This document shows, piece after piece, positions 45,542 through 54,647 of a stretch of DNA of 64,000 nt. The first letter of the stretch is position 1. Each line of letters opens with the position of its first letter. This stretch comes from Mangrovimonas sp. YM274 (GTDB taxonomy: Bacteria > Bacteroidota > Bacteroidia > Flavobacteriales > Flavobacteriaceae), in NCBI RefSeq assembly GCF_030908385.1, contig NZ_CP133091.1, forward strand, positions 779,501 through 843,500, given 5' to 3'. A program made the position numbers and the translations under genes. Below the pieces are notes generated by a model. The model saw nothing but the letters and a program-made list of their open reading frames with translations, ran no database searches and was not told the DNA's origin.

Positions 45542-47272
45542 ATGAAAAAAATTAGAATTTTAGTTTGTTGCTTTTTAGTTTTTACAACTTTACAAGCTCA
45601 AAAAAGCCTATCTCAAGATTTTGACTATTCAATTAGCGAGCCTTATCAAGTTTATGATGCCGCGAAAAAGTTTTATTTCAGTCAAGAAAACGAAATTTTG
45701 ACGGTAAAACCATGGAGAAAATATATCGTGATTCAAAAGTTCAATGTGGATGACTTGTCTCTAATTTCCAGTAAGGAGTATTTAGATTTTCCAGATAACT
45801 ATGTAGTTGAGGGAATGGAAGAAGTGGGAGGTCGTTACTATTTCTTTTATTCCTCATGGACAGGTAGAAAGACTCAACATGAACAGCTTTTTTTCTGGGA
45901 AATAGATTTCGAGAAAGGAGAGTTCATTGGAGAGCCCAAAAAGCTCATTGATTTTTCAGGCCATTTAGCAGGAGGTCCAGGCGTAGCTTTGTTAAACATA
46001 CCTGGTTGGCAGGGAATTACCGGGATGTTTGGAGTTGTTGATAAATTTGATTTTTTAAAGTCTAAAGATGGTTCAAAATTATTGGCTCATTACAGGAAAA
46101 AGCCGGAAGTAAAAAGAGACACCAAAAGTTATGATGTTATTGGGATTAATGTGTATGATTCTAATCTAAATAAGTTGTGGGCAAAGGAATATAAAATGCC
46201 ATATACAGAACGACGAATGGATGCACTAGATTTTGCCGTAGACTCTAATGGAGATGGTTATATGTTGGTTAAAGTGTTTCATGATGATAGTAATGATGAC
46301 AAAAAGAGGAAAAAGGATGAAGAGGCTAATTATCATATTGAACTGTTTAGGCTTTTACAAGGTGATAATGAAATTGAAATTACCAAAATTGAAGTAGAGG
46401 ATAAATACATAAATGGAATTTCACTATTTGAATCTCCTGAAGGGTTTATTATCTGTGCAGGGTTTTATAACAGTGGGTTGAAAAATGGATTCTTCAGTAA
46501 TGCAACGAGTAAATTTCAATTGTCGAATTCTGATGGCTTGTTTACTTTTAAGGTTACAAGAGACGGGGAGTTGATAGATAAGCATTATTATGAAATTCCT
46601 TTAGAGATTTTGAATCAGTATGTTAGTGATAGAACGAAAAGAAAAAATGAGAAAAAGGAGAAGGATGATGAAGTAGAGTTTAAATATTTGAGATTAAATG
46701 ACCTTATTGTTAAGGCTGATGGGAGTTTAGTTCTAGTTGGAGAGCAAAAGTATGTGATTCGTCATACCACTTCTAAAGGAGTTGTCTATTATACCTATCA
46801 TTACAATGATATGTTAATTGCTAAAATTGGTAGTTCGGGTGAATTGGCATGGATGAAAAAGTTACCTAAAATACAATATGGTAAGCCTAAAATTGGACAG
46901 GTATTTGATTACAGTAAAATATATAAGGGAGGGATGTCTTATTCATATTTGTTTGCTGATAATGCTCACTATTTGCTGTTTTTGGATAATGTTAAAAATA
47001 TTGATTTGGAATTGAATCAAAGACCGGCTCTGCATTCGGATGGACATGGAGGCTATTTAACAGCCTATAAAATAGATGACCTTACGGGTGATGTTGCAAA
47101 GGATAATATATTTGATACTAGAAATGTTACTGATGATTTAGAAGTTCATCAATTTAGTGTGGATAGGGTAATTAAAACTAAGGAGAATGAATTTGTGCTT
47201 GAATTTTATAAAAAGAAGAAGGAAGATATTTTGATAAAAGTTAAAGTAAAGACTGGTCAAGACAGTAAATAA
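45542..47272 (+). CDS. Secreted protein of unknown function
   Basis: 576 residues, not recognised. Signal peptide MKKIRILVCCFLVFTTLQAQ. The remainder is rich in alternating hydrophobic strands with recurring aromatic and Gly/Asp turns (for example GGRYYFFYSSWTGRK, DGSLVLVGEQKYV, GGYLTAYKIDD), which suggests a beta-propeller or similar. Two Lys/Asp/Glu-rich insertions (DDSNDDKKRKKDEEA and KRKNEKKEKDDEVE). No T9SS sorting domain or lipobox. A monocistronic gene with terminator. Confidence 0.7.
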   Translation: MKKIRILVCCFLVFTTLQAQKSLSQDFDYSISEPYQVYDAAKKFYFSQENEILTVKPWRKYIVIQKFNVDDLSLISSKEYLDFPDNYVVEGMEEVGGRYYFFYSSWTGRKTQHEQLFFWEIDFEKGEFIGEPKKLIDFSGHLAGGPGVALLNIPGWQGITGMFGVVDKFDFLKSKDGSKLLAHYRKKPEVKRDTKSYDVIGINVYDSNLNKLWAKEYKMPYTERRMDALDFAVDSNGDGYMLVKVFHDDSNDDKKRKKDEEANYHIELFRLLQGDNEIEITKIEVEDKYINGISLFESPEGFIICAGFYNSGLKNGFFSNATSKFQLSNSDGLFTFKVTRDGELIDKHYYEIPLEILNQYVSDRTKRKNEKKEKDDEVEFKYLRLNDLIVKADGSLVLVGEQKYVIRHTTSKGVVYYTYHYNDMLIAKIGSSGELAWMKKLPKIQYGKPKIGQVFDYSKIYKGGMSYSYLFADNAHYLLFLDNVKNIDLELNQRPALHSDGHGGYLTAYKIDDLTGDVAKDNIFDTRNVTDDLEVHQFSVDRVIKTKENEFVLEFYKKKKEDILIKVKVKTGQDSK

Positions 47273-47281
47273 AGTAGAAGT

Positions 47282-47312
47282 AAAAGCGAATAGGAAACTA
47301 TTCGCTTTTTTC
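47282..47312. terminator. Bidirectional terminator overlapping the halogenase-like gene end
   Basis: AAAAGCGAATAG-GAAA-CTATTCGCTTTT is a perfect 12-bp stem with a GNRA-type loop and T-tracts. The stop codon of the minus-strand gene (47300-47298) lies within the hairpin. Confidence 0.9.
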
Positions 47313-48542
47313 TTTTTCCATATTAATGAGGTGTGCCAATGAGGCAACAATACGGTTGTGTTTTTTGACAAAGGGATTGGTTTGGTCCCAAACGTAACCT
47401 GCCAATACTGCACAAATTTGTTTTTTGACCTCTTGGTTTTCTGGTCTGTGGAAGAATAAGGTTTGTAGATTTCCTGTGTACCATTCCTTCACGTAGGTGG
47501 CGAATACGTTAACTCCAGATTTTATGTAATCGGCGTAGTCTGTTTCCCAATCTACATTTTCACCATTTAATTCTTTGGCTATGAGTTTCGCCGATTGCAA
47601 TGCAGATTCTGTGGCGAAGGTCACCCCCGATGAAAATACGGGATCCAGAAATTCAGCACTGTTGCCTGTAAGTACAAAGCCTTTTCCGTAGAATTTTTTT
47701 ACAGCTTTGGAATAATTCCTGATGCAAACCGGGGCAAATTCAAAATCTAAATCCTCAAATCGCTCGCTGTAATATTTGGAAAGCTTAAGCATGGCTTTCA
47801 TGCGTTCCGTAGATGAACCTTCATAAGCATCTATCAATTCATTTTTACCGACAAATCCAATACTGGTAATACCGTTTGAAAATGGAATTACCCAAAACCA
47901 AGTGTCTTTGTCCAAAACATCAAAGGTTATCAAGGTGCCTTCTCTGCCTTCTGGACGTTTTAGGTCTTTTACATGAGTGAAAATGGAGGAGTGTTCAGGA
48001 ATTGAAGAAGGTTTATCCAAATCCAGAAGTCTAGGCAAAACCCTTCCGTAGCCACTAGAATCTACGATGAACTTGGCGTCTATGGAATAGTCATTTCCAT
48101 ATTCGTCCTTGACTTTGGTTGTAGAAGTCCCATCATCTTTTATGTCCACATCAACAACTTCATGTTGAAATTTTATGTCCACACCCCATTTTTGAAGCTC
48201 TAGGGCTAGTGTATTATCAAAATCCGCTCTTGGTACCTGCCAAGTCCAGTTCCAGCCTTCCGTATGCTTTTTACTAAAGTCGAAATTGCAGACAATATCA
48301 TCTCTTAAAAAACGAGCACCGGCTTTTACTTCAAAATTTTGAGCTTTTAAGCAGTCCAATAACCCGACTTCTTCAAAATGGTCCATGCATCTAGGCAATA
48401 GACTTTCTCCAATGACAAAACGAGGAAATTGGCTTTTTTCTATCACTTTGATATTAAAACCTTGTTTGTGCAAATAAGCGGCAGAAACACAGCCCGAAGG
48501 ACCAGCTCCTATAATTAAAACATCAACACTAGTATCGCTCAT
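47298..48542 (-). CDS. Flavin-dependent halogenase-like oxidoreductase
   Basis: 414 residues. FAD-binding GAGPSGCVSA (12-21), the GESLLP motif (45-50), a Lys73 in FEVKAGARF at the place expected for the catalytic lysine, and WFWVIP (215-220), which matches the WxWxIP signature of flavin-dependent halogenases. A second FAD motif is GNSAEFLDPVFSSGV. These features favour a phenol/aryl halogenase over a geranylgeranyl-reductase-like enzyme, though non-halogenating relatives exist. It is divergent from the tyrosine ammonia-lyase gene by 109 bp, so it may chlorinate the pigment's aromatic end. A separate flavin reductase would be needed and is not in the window. Confidence 0.8.
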   Translation of the reverse strand: MSDTSVDVLIIGAGPSGCVSAAYLHKQGFNIKVIEKSQFPRFVIGESLLPRCMDHFEEVGLLDCLKAQNFEVKAGARFLRDDIVCNFDFSKKHTEGWNWTWQVPRADFDNTLALELQKWGVDIKFQHEVVDVDIKDDGTSTTKVKDEYGNDYSIDAKFIVDSSGYGRVLPRLLDLDKPSSIPEHSSIFTHVKDLKRPEGREGTLITFDVLDKDTWFWVIPFSNGITSIGFVGKNELIDAYEGSSTERMKAMLKLSKYYSERFEDLDFEFAPVCIRNYSKAVKKFYGKGFVLTGNSAEFLDPVFSSGVTFATESALQSAKLIAKELNGENVDWETDYADYIKSGVNVFATYVKEWYTGNLQTLFFHRPENQEVKKQICAVLAGYVWDQTNPFVKKHNRIVASLAHLINMEKEKSE

Positions 48543-48546
48543 GGGC

Positions 48547-48581
48547 TTTGTGGAATAAATTCATTTATTATTTTAAATTTG
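48547..48581 (+). promoter_or_regulatory. Candidate promoter of the pigment operon
   Basis: TTTG (48547-48550), a 23-bp spacer and TAAATTTG (48574-48581). The spacer is at the long end of the accepted range. It predicts a leader of about 60 nt before the ammonia-lyase ATG. Confidence 0.45.
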
Positions 48582-48651
48582 CTAACCAAAATAACTACTT
48601 TCGTTTTAGTTATTAAAATTTAATCATAAAAATAACCCTTATTACATATAG

Positions 48652-50172
48652 ATGCTAACATTTGACGGGAAACTAGGTATTGAAGATTTTTATAAAATTA
48701 TTTTTGAGGATACTCCAATTCAAATTGATGAAATAGTTTTGGAGCGAGTGAGTAAGAGCTTTAATTTTTTAAAGACGTTTTCTGAAAATAAGGTCATTTA
48801 TGGAGTTAATACTGGGTTTGGCCCAATGGCGCAGTATAAGATTAAGGATTCTGAACGTATTCAGTTGCAGTATAACCTTATACGCAGTCACTCTTCTGGT
48901 ACAGGGCAACCTATTGGCCCGATGTATGTAAAGGCTGCCATGGTGGCACGACTGAATACGCTGTCTTTGGGGTATTCGGGAGTTCATGTTTCGGTTATTG
49001 AATTAATGGTGGAGCTGATCAACAGAAATATCATTCCTCTAATTTATGAACATGGAGGTGTAGGTGCTAGTGGAGATTTGGTACAATTGGCCCATTTGGC
49101 CTTGGTGTTGATAGGGGAAGGTGAAGTGTTCTATAAAGGTGAACGAAAGGCAACAAAGGAAGTGTTTGAAATAGAAGGCTTGCAACCTATCTCAGTAGAG
49201 CTTAGGGAAGGTTTGGCCTTGATGAATGGAACTTCGGTGATGACAGGAATTGGAATAGTAAATGCTATTTACACCAAAAGGCTTTTGGGGTGGATTACCT
49301 CGGCCTCGGCTTCCATAAATGAAATTGTACAGGCCTATGACGACCATCTTTCGGAAGAGTTAAATGGCTCTAAATTACATATAGGTCAAAGGGAAGTTGC
49401 CAATAATATGCGAGCGCATTTAAGTGATAGTCAATTAACCCGCAAGCGCGAACATCATCTTTACACCAATAATGATGATGTGTCTGTATTCAAGGAAAAA
49501 GTACAAGAGTATTATTCCCTAAGATGCGTCCCTCAAATATTGGGACCTGTCTTGGACACTTTAAAAGGTGTAGAGAAAATTTTGATAGAAGAAGTTAATT
49601 CTGCAAATGACAATCCTATTGTAGATGTGGCTAAGCAACATGTGTACCATGGCGGGAATTTCCATGGAGACTATGTGTCCTTAGAAATGGATAAATTGAA
49701 AACCGTAGTGGCCAAAACAAGTATGTTGGCCGAACGTCAATTAAATTATTTGTTAAACGCTAGGTTGAATGATATTCTTCCTCCTTTTGTAAACCTTGGT
49801 ACATTGGGATTGAATTTTGGGATGCAGGGAGTACAGTTTACAGCAACATCCACAACTGCAGAAAACCAGATGTTGTCCAACCCGATGTATGTGCACAGTA
49901 TCCCTAACAATAATGACAATCAGGATATTGTTAGTATGGGGACCAATGCGGCCTTGATTACCAAAAAAGTAATAGAGAATGCTTTTGAGGTTGTGGGCAT
50001 AGAACTTATTACCATAGTCCAAGCCATTGAATGTTTAGAACTGCAGGGGAAAGTGTCTTCCAAAACAAAGAAGATTTACGATGATATTAGGGCAATCGTC
50101 CCTGTGTTTAAGGAAGATGTCGCCATGTACCCGTTTGTGAACAAGGTGAAGGAGTTTATCATGTCGCACTAG
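48652..50172 (+). CDS. Tyrosine ammonia-lyase of the flexirubin pathway
   Basis: 506 residues of the HAL/PAL/TAL family. The self-forming MIO cofactor triad is Ala139-Ser140-Gly141 in GGVGASGDLVQLAH. Other family motifs: YGVNTGFGP, NLIRSHSSGTG, SANDNPIVD, NFHGDY and NNNDNQDIVSMG. From memory it closely resembles the Flavobacterium johnsoniae flexirubin enzyme, which acts on tyrosine rather than histidine; the following fatty-acid-like genes support that. It converts L-tyrosine to p-coumarate, the starter for the aryl polyene. No hutU/hutI genes are nearby. First gene of the long pigment series. Confidence 0.9.
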   Translation: MLTFDGKLGIEDFYKIIFEDTPIQIDEIVLERVSKSFNFLKTFSENKVIYGVNTGFGPMAQYKIKDSERIQLQYNLIRSHSSGTGQPIGPMYVKAAMVARLNTLSLGYSGVHVSVIELMVELINRNIIPLIYEHGGVGASGDLVQLAHLALVLIGEGEVFYKGERKATKEVFEIEGLQPISVELREGLALMNGTSVMTGIGIVNAIYTKRLLGWITSASASINEIVQAYDDHLSEELNGSKLHIGQREVANNMRAHLSDSQLTRKREHHLYTNNDDVSVFKEKVQEYYSLRCVPQILGPVLDTLKGVEKILIEEVNSANDNPIVDVAKQHVYHGGNFHGDYVSLEMDKLKTVVAKTSMLAERQLNYLLNARLNDILPPFVNLGTLGLNFGMQGVQFTATSTTAENQMLSNPMYVHSIPNNNDNQDIVSMGTNAALITKKVIENAFEVVGIELITIVQAIECLELQGKVSSKTKKIYDDIRAIVPVFKEDVAMYPFVNKVKEFIMSH

Positions 50173-50263
50173 GCTGTTTCATTTTGGATTTTGCCCGGGA
50201 AGGATTGGTTGTGGGGTTTAATTATTGTTTTTCGTAATTTATTAATATAAAGCTGTTAATCTT

Positions 50264-51430
50264 ATGAGATTTAATTCAATTTTATTTGTGCTAATTTTTT
50301 TTATTTCTAAAGGGTTTTCTCAGGAATTGGCACTTGCAAGATTTGACGACAAGTATGGTTATCTAAATAAATCTGGCGAATGGCAAATAAGTCCACAATT
50401 TGAGTCTGCTAAAGATTTTGTTGAAGATTTAGCTGAGGCTATGGGCGCCAATGAAAAATGGGGATTTATTAATAGGAATGGAGAATGGCAAATTCAACCT
50501 AAGTTTGTAAGAGTTAAAGAATTTAATTCAGGAATAGCCTTAGCTTATGATGGGGATCGTTGGTTTTATATAAATAGAAAAGGAGAGGAGGTTCTTAAAA
50601 ACGTTAAGACTGTTAAATATTATGATTTTTCAGAGGGTTTTGCTATTGTTAGATCAGAGGATGGTAAGGTTGGTTTTATAGATACGTTAGGCAATTATAT
50701 TGTTGAACCTAAGTTTGAAAAAGTACATGATTTTGTAAATGGTTATGCAAGGGTTTCCCCTGATGGGAAATGGGGGATTATTGATGTTAAAGGGAAGTAT
50801 TTTGTTGAACCCAATTACAGAAGGGTTGGTAATGTTTATTTAGGGAATGTTGTTGTCGAGAATGAAAATGAGGAAGTAGGCTTGATAATAGAGGGGAAGT
50901 TTAAAGTGGTAGAAGGAGCGAGAAAAATATGGGATTTTTCCTATAATGGTGAGTTTACATATGCGAAAAAAGATGATTTTGTAGGTTTCATAAACAATAA
51001 AGGCGAGTGGGTTGTTGAACCTCAATTTGATAAGGCAAGAGCTTTTTTAAATGGACTAGCCCCCGTAATGCTTAAAAATAAATGGGGATATATTAATACA
51101 TCTGGAGAATTAGTTATAGATTATAAATTTAAAGATGCGGATGTTTTTAGTAAAGATGGTTTAGCGCCAGTAAAGTTAAAAAAGCGTTGGGGCTTTATTG
51201 ATAAAACTGGAAAATTGGTTATTCAAGATGAGTATGATATTCATTCTCGTATGGGAGGATTTGGGATTGGAGGTAGAAGAGCAATGAGGAATTTTGGTTT
51301 GGAGCTGCCTAATTTTGGCTTTATTGATGGTTTAGCTAGGGTAAAAAAAGATAAGGAATGGGGGTTTATAGATGCTAATGGAGAGGTATTGAATAATACT
51401 TGGTATCAAAACTTGGAATTGTTCCAATAA
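50264..51430 (+). CDS. WG-repeat secreted protein inside the pigment cluster
   Basis: 388 residues with signal peptide (MRFNSILFVLIFFISKGFSQ) and about seven to eight WG (KWG) repeats of 30-60 residues, for example KYGYLNKSGEWQISPQF, KWGFINRNGEWQIQPKF and EWGFIDANGEVLNNTW. WG repeats form beta structures in envelope or surface proteins; no catalytic role is known. It interrupts the expected run from the ammonia-lyase to FabG, with gaps of 91 and 43 bp, and is more AT-rich than its neighbours. It may be an insertion rather than a pathway member. Confidence 0.88.
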   Translation: MRFNSILFVLIFFISKGFSQELALARFDDKYGYLNKSGEWQISPQFESAKDFVEDLAEAMGANEKWGFINRNGEWQIQPKFVRVKEFNSGIALAYDGDRWFYINRKGEEVLKNVKTVKYYDFSEGFAIVRSEDGKVGFIDTLGNYIVEPKFEKVHDFVNGYARVSPDGKWGIIDVKGKYFVEPNYRRVGNVYLGNVVVENENEEVGLIIEGKFKVVEGARKIWDFSYNGEFTYAKKDDFVGFINNKGEWVVEPQFDKARAFLNGLAPVMLKNKWGYINTSGELVIDYKFKDADVFSKDGLAPVKLKKRWGFIDKTGKLVIQDEYDIHSRMGGFGIGGRRAMRNFGLELPNFGFIDGLARVKKDKEWGFIDANGEVLNNTWYQNLELFQ

Positions 51431-51473
51431 AACCTATAATTGCAAAATATTATCCGCTATAAAAACTAACTAA

Positions 51474-52205
51474 ATGAAATGTGCCATAATCACAGGTGGG
51501 TCAAGAGGAATAGGACGAGCCATTTGTATTCAACTAGCAAAAGATACCAATTACCATATCATCATTAATTACAATAGTAATGAAACCGCAGCGTTAGAAA
51601 CCAAACAAGCTGTAGAGGCAGAGGGTAATACTGCCGAAATTATAAAATTTAATGTAGCCAATGCCGAGGAAGTTACAAGTGCTCTAGAAGCATGGCAGGA
51701 GGCTAATAAAGAGGCTGTTGTTGAGGTTGTTGTAAACAATGCAGGAATTACAAAAGACGGATTGTTTATGTGGATGCCTCAAAATGACTGGCAGGATGTA
51801 ATCAATACGTCCCTGAACGGATTTTATAATGTTACCAATTTCTTTATTCAAAAACTTTTGCGCAATCGTTTTGGTCGCATTGTGAACGTGGCGTCCGTAT
51901 CTGGAGTTAAGGGTACAGCAGGGCAAACCAATTATTCGGCTGCCAAAGGGGCATTGATAGGTGCCACTAAGGCGTTGGCCCAAGAAGTAGCCAAACGAAA
52001 AATCACTGTTAATGCAGTGGCGCCAGGATTTATAAAATCTGATATGACGGCAGAGCTGGATGAAAAGGAGTTAAAAGGTATGATTCCTTTAAATCGTTTT
52101 GGGGAGCCGGAAGAAGTGGCGCACGCCGTATCATTTTTAGTTTCAGACAAAGCATCTTATATTACCGGGGAAGTCATAAATATTAATGGAGGTATTTACT
52201 CCTAA
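51474..52205 (+). CDS. 3-oxoacyl-ACP reductase (FabG-like)
   Basis: 243 residues, short-chain dehydrogenase. NAD(P)-binding TGGSRGIGRAI (8-18), NNAGIT, catalytic Ser-Tyr-Lys in VASVSGVKG...NYSAAKGAL, and a C-terminal ending GEVININGGIYS typical of FabG. In the cluster it would reduce the 3-keto group after each polyene elongation, using ketosynthase, ACP and dehydratases encoded downstream. The next gene begins 13 bp later. Confidence 0.93.
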   Translation: MKCAIITGGSRGIGRAICIQLAKDTNYHIIINYNSNETAALETKQAVEAEGNTAEIIKFNVANAEEVTSALEAWQEANKEAVVEVVVNNAGITKDGLFMWMPQNDWQDVINTSLNGFYNVTNFFIQKLLRNRFGRIVNVASVSGVKGTAGQTNYSAAKGALIGATKALAQEVAKRKITVNAVAPGFIKSDMTAELDEKELKGMIPLNRFGEPEEVAHAVSFLVSDKASYITGEVININGGIYS

Positions 52206-52218
52206 TTTTGGTCGTTAG

Positions 52219-53433
52219 ATGAGAAGAGTTGTAATATCGGGTATGGGTATTTACTCATGCATTGGAGAAAATTTAGAACAGGTAAAACAGTCCCTCTATG
52301 AAGGGAAATCAGGGATTGTTGTGGACGAAGACCGGATAGCTTTTGGGTATCGATCTCCCTTAACCGGAATGGTTTCTCAGCCTAATCTTAAGGGATTGCT
52401 CTCCAGACGCCAGCGCATTAGTTTGGGGGAGGAAGGAGAGTATGCTTATGTGGCTACTTTGGAAGCTTTAAAGAATGCAAAAATCGATCAGGACTTTTTG
52501 GATCAACATGAGGTGGGAATTCTCTATGGAAACGATAGTACGGCGAAATCGGTTATTGAATCTGTAGATAAAATTCGGGAGAAAAAGGACACCACATTAG
52601 TTGGTTCTGGAGCAATTTTTCAAGGAATGAATTCTTCCGTAACCATGAATTTGTCAACTATTTTCAAACTTAAAGGTATCAATTTTACCATTAGTGCCGC
52701 TTGTGCCAGTGGGTCTCATGCAATAGGCATGGCTTACCATTTAATTAAAAGTGGTATGCAGGATTGCGTGATTTGTGGAGGCGCCCAAGAAATCAATAAG
52801 TTGGCTATGGCTAGCTTTGATGGTTTGGGTGTGTTTTCGGTGCATACAGAAGATCCGCATAAAGCATCAAGGCCGTTTGATAAGGACAGGGATGGCTTGG
52901 TGCCTAGCGGAGGAGCGGCAACCTTGGTTTTGGAAACGTATGAGTCTGCCGTAGCACGAGGAGCCACTATTTATGGCGAAGTTTTAGGGTATGGATTTTC
53001 TTCTAATGGCGATCATATTTCTACCCCAAATGTAGATGGTCCTGCAAGAGCGATGAATATGGCTATCAATCAGGCTGCAATCAACCCTTCTGATATTGAA
53101 TATGTAAATGCGCATGCCACTTCTACTCCAGTAGGGGATGCCAATGAGGCGAAAGCAATCTTTTCGGTTTTTGGTGAAAATGGCCCATATGTAAGTTCTA
53201 CTAAATCCATGACAGGACATGAATGTTGGATGGCAGGGGCGAGTGAGGTTATTTACTCCATTTTGATGATGCAGAATGACTTTATAGCACCTAATATAAA
53301 TCTTGGAGAACCTGATGAGGCCGCGGCTAAATTAAATTTGGTAGCAGAAACAATAGATAAAAAATTTGATGTATTTTTGTCCAATTCTTTTGGATTTGGA
53401 GGGACAAATTCCGCATTAATAATTAAAAAATAA
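52219..53433 (+). CDS. Beta-ketoacyl-ACP synthase (FabF-like)
   Basis: 404 residues. Intact Cys-His-His set: Cys162 (AACASGSH), His299 (NAHATSTPVGD) and His334 (TGHECWMAGA). Near-FabF length. It should elongate the ACP-bound aryl chain with malonyl units. It is followed by its presumed ACP partner after 10 bp. Confidence 0.93.
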   Translation: MRRVVISGMGIYSCIGENLEQVKQSLYEGKSGIVVDEDRIAFGYRSPLTGMVSQPNLKGLLSRRQRISLGEEGEYAYVATLEALKNAKIDQDFLDQHEVGILYGNDSTAKSVIESVDKIREKKDTTLVGSGAIFQGMNSSVTMNLSTIFKLKGINFTISAACASGSHAIGMAYHLIKSGMQDCVICGGAQEINKLAMASFDGLGVFSVHTEDPHKASRPFDKDRDGLVPSGGAATLVLETYESAVARGATIYGEVLGYGFSSNGDHISTPNVDGPARAMNMAINQAAINPSDIEYVNAHATSTPVGDANEAKAIFSVFGENGPYVSSTKSMTGHECWMAGASEVIYSILMMQNDFIAPNINLGEPDEAAAKLNLVAETIDKKFDVFLSNSFGFGGTNSALIIKK

Positions 53434-53443
53434 GCGTGAGATA

Positions 53444-53686
53444 ATGGATAAAGAAGTTATCATTGAGAAGATAAACAACTTTTTGGTTGATGAGTTTGAG
53501 GTTGAAGAAGATGATATATCTGCAGGAGCTAATTTGAAGGAAACTTTGGAGCTGGATAGTTTGGATTTTGTGGATTTGGTTGTTGCTATCGAATCTAATT
53601 TTGGTGTTAAGCTTGTAGGAGAAGACTTCGTGAACGTAGTGACGTTACAAGATTTTTATAATCTTATAGAAACGAAATTAAGCTAA
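53444..53686 (+). CDS. Acyl carrier protein
   Basis: 80 residues, acidic four-helix ACP. The phosphopantetheine site is Ser39 in LELDSLDFVDL. It carries the growing polyene. Placed between the ketosynthase and the acyltransferase, a usual order in aryl-polyene and flexirubin clusters. Confidence 0.94.
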   Translation: MDKEVIIEKINNFLVDEFEVEEDDISAGANLKETLELDSLDFVDLVVAIESNFGVKLVGEDFVNVVTLQDFYNLIETKLS

Positions 53687-53707
53687 GCACTTTTACTCTG
53701 TTATTTT

Positions 53708-54595
53708 ATGGCTACTGAATGGGAAGGTAAATCCAGAGGTACCGTTTTTGGATATAGAATCTTTGTATTCTTTATGCAAAAATTTGGAGTAGTATCTGCT
53801 TACCTTATTCTTTGTTTTGTAGCTGCCTATTATTGCTTATTTGCTTTCGATAGTTCAAAATCTATCTACTACTACTTTAGAAAAAGGCGTGGTTATTCTG
53901 TCTTGAAAAGCCTATTGAGCATCTATAGAAATTACTACGTTTTTGGTAAGACCATTATAGATAAAGTAGCTATTTCTTCTGGGTTAAGAGATTATTTTAC
54001 CTATCAGTTTGATGGGGTGGAGCTTTTAGAAGAGGCCCTCAAAAAGAAAAAAGGAGGTATTTTAATTAGTGCCCATGTTGGGAATTTTGAAATAGCCGAA
54101 CACTTTTTTGGAGAATTGGAGGGCTATGCATCCATAAACTTGCTCACTACCGATGTGGAGCATACAGCCATCAAGGAGTACTTGGAGAGCGTTACTGGAA
54201 AATCCAAGATCAAACTTATTCTAATTAGGGAAGACCTTTCCCATATTTTTGAGATCAATGCTGCTTTGGCCAGAAATGAATTGGTATGTATTACCGGCGA
54301 TCGGTATGTAAAGGGCGCAAAGTTTTTAACCCATGATCTCTTTGGGGAAAAGGCGCAATTTCCCGCAGGCCCCTTTGTGTTAGCTTCCAGGCTGCGAGTT
54401 CCGGTATTATTTGTCTATGTAATGAAGGAAACCAATAGGCATTATCATTTATACACAAGAAAGGCCGAGTCCAAGCATAGGGATGCTGATGGCCTTCTGG
54501 AAGAATACACCAAAAGTCTTACCTGGATTCTTGAAAAATATCCATTACAATGGTTCAATTATTTCGATTTTTGGAAAAGCGAAAATGATTCATAA
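53708..54595 (+). CDS. LpxL/HtrB-type acyltransferase
   Basis: 295 residues. One membrane helix near the N-terminus (about 22-45), then the LpxL-type catalytic motif H-x4-E in SAHVGNFEIAEHF (His123, Glu128), and later ITGDRYVKGAKF and FPAGPFVLASRL. Lipid A acyltransferases move acyl chains from ACP to a lipid at the inner membrane. In pigment clusters this family is a candidate for attaching the polyene to its partner alcohol. The substrate is not shown by sequence. Confidence 0.88.
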   Translation: MATEWEGKSRGTVFGYRIFVFFMQKFGVVSAYLILCFVAAYYCLFAFDSSKSIYYYFRKRRGYSVLKSLLSIYRNYYVFGKTIIDKVAISSGLRDYFTYQFDGVELLEEALKKKKGGILISAHVGNFEIAEHFFGELEGYASINLLTTDVEHTAIKEYLESVTGKSKIKLILIREDLSHIFEINAALARNELVCITGDRYVKGAKFLTHDLFGEKAQFPAGPFVLASRLRVPVLFVYVMKETNRHYHLYTRKAESKHRDADGLLEEYTKSLTWILEKYPLQWFNYFDFWKSENDS

Positions 54596-54604
54596 ACTTG
54601 ATTT

Positions 54605-54612
54605 TATTTTTG
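54605..54612 (+). promoter_or_regulatory. Possible -7 element before darA
   Basis: TATTTTTG matches TAnnTTTG. The expected start of transcription, about 54619, coincides with the left edge of an 18-bp palindrome. No -33 TTG at 17-23 bp. Confidence 0.35.
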
Positions 54613-54619
54613 CTTAATA

Positions 54620-54637
54620 TTTCCGTAATTACGGAAA
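54620..54637. promoter_or_regulatory. 18-bp perfect palindrome upstream of darA
   Basis: TTTCCGTAATTACGGAAA lies in the 52-bp gap between the acyltransferase stop and the darA start, 10 bp before the start codon. It is followed by A's, so it is not a forward terminator. It could be a dimeric regulator's operator or a hairpin over the ribosome-binding region. Confidence 0.55.
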
Positions 54638-54647
54638 AAATCAGTTT

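Noticed and set aside
48652-50172. Histidine ammonia-lyase of histidine degradation
   Set aside because: No hutU, hutI or hutG nearby; the gene leads a pigment cluster, and the sequence resembles the flavobacterial tyrosine enzyme.
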